Shown here in pieces: positions 33,200 through 36,747 of a stretch of 36,747 nt of DNA. The stretch covers positions 1 through 36,747 of the forward strand of contig CAZOWL010000041.1 of the NCBI GenBank assembly GCA_964583605.1, read 5' to 3'. Made by a program: the position numbers and the translations under genes. Origin of the DNA: CAZOWL01 sp964583605 (GTDB taxonomy: Bacteria > Pseudomonadota > Gammaproteobacteria > Chromatiales > Chromatiaceae). Every line of letters starts with the position of its first letter. The first letter of the stretch is position 1. The notes below the pieces were generated by a model. The model had not been told where the DNA came from, did not search any database, and worked only from the letters and a program-made list of their open reading frames with translations.

Positions 33200-35539
33200 T
33201 TAGGCCGCGGTGCGGCTGGGCTGGACGTCGGCGGGCGCCCGATCGAGGTGGTCGAAGGCATCGACCTGGATCACCTCCTCACGCAGCGTCTCGGCCTGTG
33301 CAATGAGGTCGGCGTCAGCCACCGTCAGGACGCCGGCGCGGACCGCATCTTGAGGATCGGCCCGCCGGCCGAGCCGACCGTCCCGGATCGCCGCCCGCAG
33401 CCGCTGCTCCGCTGGCGCGGCCGCACTCACACTGTCAAGCGCCGCATCCATCCGGGCGACGTTGCCGCCGAGAAAGATGCCTTCGGTCAGTGCATCGCGC
33501 GCCGGGCCGGGGGCGAGCAGGATGCCCGCAACGGCATGGTCGAGCCGGTCGTCCGGCCCGCGGAACGGTGAGCCGACCGGGAAGCTGAGGCCGCGCAGCA
33601 GCCGCCCGAGCCAGCGGTTCGGGAGGTTGCGCCACAAGGCGCGGAAGGATCCGTCGATGCGCTGCATCAGATCGGCCAGCGCCCAGCGCAGCAACGGCCG
33701 GCTGGCAGCGGCAAGGTCAGCATCTTCGCGCGCCTGGTCGCGGTGCTGGCGAAGCACGGCCGATGCCAGGAACAACAGGCTCAACAGGTCGCCTAGGCGA
33801 GCGGAGAGCCGCTCGCGGCGCTTGAGGCTCCCGGCCAACGTCATCAGGACGAGATCGGCGTTCAACGCGAAGGCGCTCGAGAGCCATGCGAGCCGCCGGT
33901 AGGCACGGTCGATCTCCGGATCCCCAGGCCTCTCCGCAGCGCGATCGATTCGGGCACCGCGTCCTCGGGTGAGGCCGAGCCACAGGGTGCGCAGCACCGC
34001 CCCTACAAGCCGCCCGGCGTGGGCCATGACGGCGGCATCGAAGCGACGCGCACCTGTGACCGGGTCGGGATGGTTGGCGGCGGCGAGCTCCGCGAGCAGA
34101 GAGGGGTGGCAGCGCAGCGCACCCTGGCCGAAGATGATTAGATTCCGGGTCAGTATGTTCGCGCCCTCCACCGTGATCGCGATCGGCACCGCTTGGTAGA
34201 CGCGGCCGATCGGATTCACCGGACCGAGACAGATGCCGCGACCGCCGAGGATGTCCATCGCGTCGTTGACAACCTGGCGATGGATCTCGGTGAGGTGGTA
34301 CTTCAGGATCGCGGAGAGCACCGATGGCCGCTCGCCGGCATCCACCGCCGACAGGAACAGTCGCCGCGCGGCGTCCATCTGGTAGGTCCGCCCGGCGATG
34401 CGCGCGAGCGGCTCCTCGATCCCCTCGAGCTCGCCGATCGCACGGCCGAACTGGCGGCGCACCGCCGCATAGGCGCCGGTGTAGCGGCAGGCGAGCTTGC
34501 CGGCGCCCGTCGCCAGCGCCGGCAGCGAGATGCCGCGCCCGCCGGCGAGGGTCTCCATCAGCATCCGCCAGCCCTTGCCGACTCCGTCCGGGCCACCGAT
34601 GATCCAGTCGATCGGGATGAGCACATCCTGCCCCGACAGCGGCCCGTTCTGAAACGGGATGCCGAGCGGTAGATGGCGCCGGCCGCGCCGGATGCCCGGC
34701 GTACCGGCCGGAATGAGCGCCAGCGTGATGCCGGGCGCCGGGTCATCGCCGAGCAGCCGTTCCGGGTCCTCGAGGCGGAAGGCGACACCGATCAGGGTCG
34801 CGACAGGGGCCAGCGTGATGTAGCGCTTCTCGAAGCTGAGGCGGACGCCGAGCACCGGCCGGCCGTCGAGGCGCCCGCGGCAGACGACGCCACGGTCGGG
34901 CATCGACGCCGCATCGCTGCCGGACTTGGGTCCGGTCAGCGCGAAGCAAGGGACTTCATCACCGCGTGCGAGCCTCGGCAGATAATAGGCGCGCTGGCGC
35001 TCGGTACCGTAGCGCAGCAAGAGCTCCGCCGGGCCGAGCGAGTTCGGCACCATCACCGTCACGGCACCGGTGACACTGCGGCTCGCGAGCTTCATGACGA
35101 CCTCGGAGTGGGCGCGATGCGAGAAGCCGTGTCCGTCGTACTGCTGCGGGATGATCAGGCCGAAGAAACGATGCCGACGCATCAGCGACCAGGCCTCCAC
35201 CGGCAGGTCGAGGCGCTCGTGGGTGACCTGCCAATCGTCGAGTGCTCGGCACAGCTCCTCGACAGGGCCGTCGAGGAAGGCCTGCTCAGCCGCATCGAGC
35301 CGCCCGGCGGGCAGCGCCATGAGCCGCCGCCAGCGCAGCCGTCCTGAGAATAGCTCGGCATCCCACCAGGTGTTGCCGGCCTCGAACGCGGCGCGCTCGG
35401 TGGCCGAAATGGGCGGCATCACGCGGCGAAACTGGCGCAGTAACGGGGCCGTGATCAGCGCACGGCGGAGCGGCGCCGTGCCGAGCAGGGCCGCACCGGC
35501 GGCCGCAACCGCGGCCATGGTCAGCATCAGGCTGGACAT
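33200..35539 (-). CDS. fadE: Acyl-CoA dehydrogenase FadE
   Basis: FadE performs the first oxidation of each beta-oxidation cycle, forming trans-2-enoyl-CoA with FAD. The 779-residue protein is of the large FadE class (E. coli 814), not the 380-residue type. An N-terminal hydrophobic segment (about 4-20) may anchor it to the membrane. The dehydrogenase core includes GLIIPQQYDGHGFS (127-140), PCFALTGPKSGSDAAS (197-212), RRQFGRAIGELEGIEEPLARI and ITVEGANILTRNLIIFGQG (455-473). The C-terminal 270 residues form the extra FadE domain. AGGAGGG lies nine bases upstream of the ATG, and the start overlaps the preceding gene by 13 bp. No missing core residues were noticed. Confidence 0.94.
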   Translation of the reverse strand: MSSLMLTMAAVAAAGAALLGTAPLRRALITAPLLRQFRRVMPPISATERAAFEAGNTWWDAELFSGRLRWRRLMALPAGRLDAAEQAFLDGPVEELCRALDDWQVTHERLDLPVEAWSLMRRHRFFGLIIPQQYDGHGFSHRAHSEVVMKLASRSVTGAVTVMVPNSLGPAELLLRYGTERQRAYYLPRLARGDEVPCFALTGPKSGSDAASMPDRGVVCRGRLDGRPVLGVRLSFEKRYITLAPVATLIGVAFRLEDPERLLGDDPAPGITLALIPAGTPGIRRGRRHLPLGIPFQNGPLSGQDVLIPIDWIIGGPDGVGKGWRMLMETLAGGRGISLPALATGAGKLACRYTGAYAAVRRQFGRAIGELEGIEEPLARIAGRTYQMDAARRLFLSAVDAGERPSVLSAILKYHLTEIHRQVVNDAMDILGGRGICLGPVNPIGRVYQAVPIAITVEGANILTRNLIIFGQGALRCHPSLLAELAAANHPDPVTGARRFDAAVMAHAGRLVGAVLRTLWLGLTRGRGARIDRAAERPGDPEIDRAYRRLAWLSSAFALNADLVLMTLAGSLKRRERLSARLGDLLSLLFLASAVLRQHRDQAREDADLAAASRPLLRWALADLMQRIDGSFRALWRNLPNRWLGRLLRGLSFPVGSPFRGPDDRLDHAVAGILLAPGPARDALTEGIFLGGNVARMDAALDSVSAAAPAEQRLRAAIRDGRLGRRADPQDAVRAGVLTVADADLIAQAETLREEVIQVDAFDHLDRAPADVQPSRTAA

Positions 35540-36456
35540 GAGTCTTCACCCTCCTCGTTCGCCGTGCTGCGGATCGGCAGCAGGGCCTTGCCTACCGGGG
35601 CCTCCGCAGCGGGCACCAAAAGCATCGCGCGGGCGATATCGGGGCTGTAGCGGCGGTCGCGGTCGCTGTAGATCAGCGGCTCTGAAGACCAGGGCAGCTG
35701 GCGGTAGACGCCGACATCTTCGAGCTGCAGGAAGGGATACTTGACGATGTCGAAGTACGGTGAGTAGTCGAAGTCCTTCGGCGTGCACAGCCGCGGATTG
35801 CGCTTGAAGAAGCGCATCGTCCCGTCCTCTCGGCGCTCGATGAACGGCAAGATCGGGTAGTGGACCGTGTCGAAGGCCTCGGCCAGCAGGCAGGAGCAGA
35901 CCGTGCGCGTGGGGCCGCCGGCATTGTGCTCGAACAGGCTCGAGCGCCAACGGCGGGGCAGCACGGTCCACGGGAAGAAAAAGCGCGCCAGGTCAAGCAG
36001 ATGCCGCACGTCGTAATCGGCTCCGAGGCGGCGGAGGGCATAGGCGATGACGCGCTGCGCATCGGCCGGCGTCAGTGTGTCCGGACGGCAGATACGCAAA
36101 TTTGCACCGTCATACTTCGACAGCGGCGCAATGCGCGTCCCTTGCCCGAGTAGCGCCTCGACGATCAGCTGCTGTGCTGGCTCGTCTTGATAGTACTGAA
36201 TGACGAGCTTACGCAGCGATCCATCGGGGATATCTGTCAATCGTCCGATATAGAGCGCCGCATGGGTCCAGGGGCTCTGCGTGACCAGCCTGATCACGTC
36301 GCTGATCCGCGCTTGACCCTCGACTAGCAGCACATCCCCGGGCCGCAGCTGTTCGCTGAGCCGCACGAAGTCGCATAGGGGGACCTCGTGTGCGCGACCC
36401 TCCTTGGTGAGCCAATCCGTGATGTGACGCCACAGGCGTTGTGCGAACTGCTGCAT
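35527..36456 (-). CDS. YiiX/YebB-like permuted NlpC/P60 papain-fold enzyme
   Basis: The 309-residue protein belongs to the permuted NlpC/P60 (YiiX/YebB-like, LRAT-related) group of papain-fold hydrolases or acyltransferases. The hallmark LRPGDVLLVEG (38-47 region) is followed by SPWTHAALYIG with the catalytic His65. VEALLGQGT gives a conserved acidic residue, Glu100. TRTVCSCLLAEAF holds Cys187 and Cys189, one of which would be the nucleophile placed C-terminal to the His, as in permuted members. There is no signal peptide, so it is likely cytoplasmic. It is the first gene of the minus-strand operon, and its end overlaps the start of fadE by 13 bp, tying it to fatty acid breakdown. The substrate, perhaps an acyl amide or thioester, is inferred. 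Confidence 0.78.
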   Translation of the reverse strand: MQQFAQRLWRHITDWLTKEGRAHEVPLCDFVRLSEQLRPGDVLLVEGQARISDVIRLVTQSPWTHAALYIGRLTDIPDGSLRKLVIQYYQDEPAQQLIVEALLGQGTRIAPLSKYDGANLRICRPDTLTPADAQRVIAYALRRLGADYDVRHLLDLARFFFPWTVLPRRWRSSLFEHNAGGPTRTVCSCLLAEAFDTVHYPILPFIERREDGTMRFFKRNPRLCTPKDFDYSPYFDIVKYPFLQLEDVGVYRQLPWSSEPLIYSDRDRRYSPDIARAMLLVPAAEAPVGKALLPIRSTANEEGEDSCPA

Positions 36457-36682
36457 GATGCCATACCCGACAAAACCGTCAGGTTATTACATCAGACCAC
36501 GTCGACCGGCAAAATGCTGCAGCGAGGCGGCGCCGGGCGACCATGCCGGCGCACCCCAAGACGGCGACCTAGGGATACCGAGCCGCGGCGTACCATCGCC
36601 CACGCCGCTAACCGCCAACCTTCCCGACGCGAGCCGTTCCGCCAACCATGCGCCCCTCTTGCGCAGCCTAAGGAGGAGAAAT

Positions 36683-36747
36683 ATGTCCTACTTGGTACCC
36701 TCAGAATTCGGCAAGAAGATGGTGGACGCCGGTGAAGCGAAGATCAA
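36683..36747 (+). CDS. Formate/nitrite transporter family protein (5' end only)
   Basis: Only 21 codons are in the window: MSYLVPSEFGKKMVDAGEAK plus Ile. This is the typical N-terminus of FNT-family (FocA/NirC-type) pentameric anion channels, whose members open with (M)SYL.PSEF..KMVDAGE.K. AGGAGGAG at 36671-36678 is a strong ribosome site five bases (AAAT plus A) before the ATG. The gene is divergent from the beta-oxidation operon, with about 226 bp between them. The identification rests on a short segment, so the substrate cannot be decided. Confidence 0.75.
   Translation, partial: MSYLVPSEFGKKMVDAGEAKI

Overview
The window reads as a chromosomal segment of a high-GC gammaproteobacterium. 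The mnmG-rsmG-parA-parB-atpIBEFHAGDC-glmUS order is the origin-proximal layout of many Gammaproteobacteria. The PEP-CTERM protein, the exosortase-associated acyltransferase and the general protein likeness suggest Chromatiales (purple sulfur bacteria and relatives). That placement is an inference from gene order and protein families, not from a marker gene.

Region 1 (1-8767) is accessory. After a secreted trypsin-like protease on the minus strand, six plus-strand genes run in order: a FeeM-like N-acyltransferase, a PEP-CTERM/exosortase-type acyltransferase of the LuxI/GNAT fold, a ThiF/MoeB-like E1 adenylyltransferase, a nitroreductase-family flavoprotein, a UGT-like glycosyltransferase and a zinc-ribbon SAM methyltransferase. 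Together they look like an uncharacterised pathway for an acylated, adenylated, redox-modified and glycosylated or methylated product. It is the best candidate in the window for an undescribed system.

Region 2 (8720-10710) holds a minus-strand PEP-CTERM surface protein with a UUCG-loop terminator, a well-matched sigma-54 promoter, and an 0.8-kb upstream stretch with three copies of a TGTCA-N5-TTTTACA element that look like enhancer sites for a PrsR-type activator. An orphan MoxR ATPase (10711-11670) follows.

Region 3 (12012-27553) is core: tRNA modification (mnmG), 16S rRNA methylation (rsmG), chromosome partitioning (parA, parB), the complete F1Fo ATP synthase operon with a clear sigma-70 promoter, a SlyD-like FKBP isomerase, and glmU-glmS for UDP-GlcNAc synthesis. 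A 53-residue single-span membrane protein (27748-27909) follows.

Region 4 (27921-36456) is a tightly packed minus-strand beta-oxidation operon: a YiiX-like papain-fold enzyme, fadE, a FadI-like thiolase, a FadJ-like gene broken by a frameshifting deletion of roughly 20 bp, and an acyl-CoA synthetase. The window ends in the first codons of a divergent formate/nitrite transporter gene.

Three copies of a roughly 122-bp palindromic dispersed repeat occur at 1-55 (cut by the window edge), 3774-3895 and, inverted, 11701-11823. I saw no tRNA, rRNA, CRISPR array, IS element, DnaA-box cluster or parS site.
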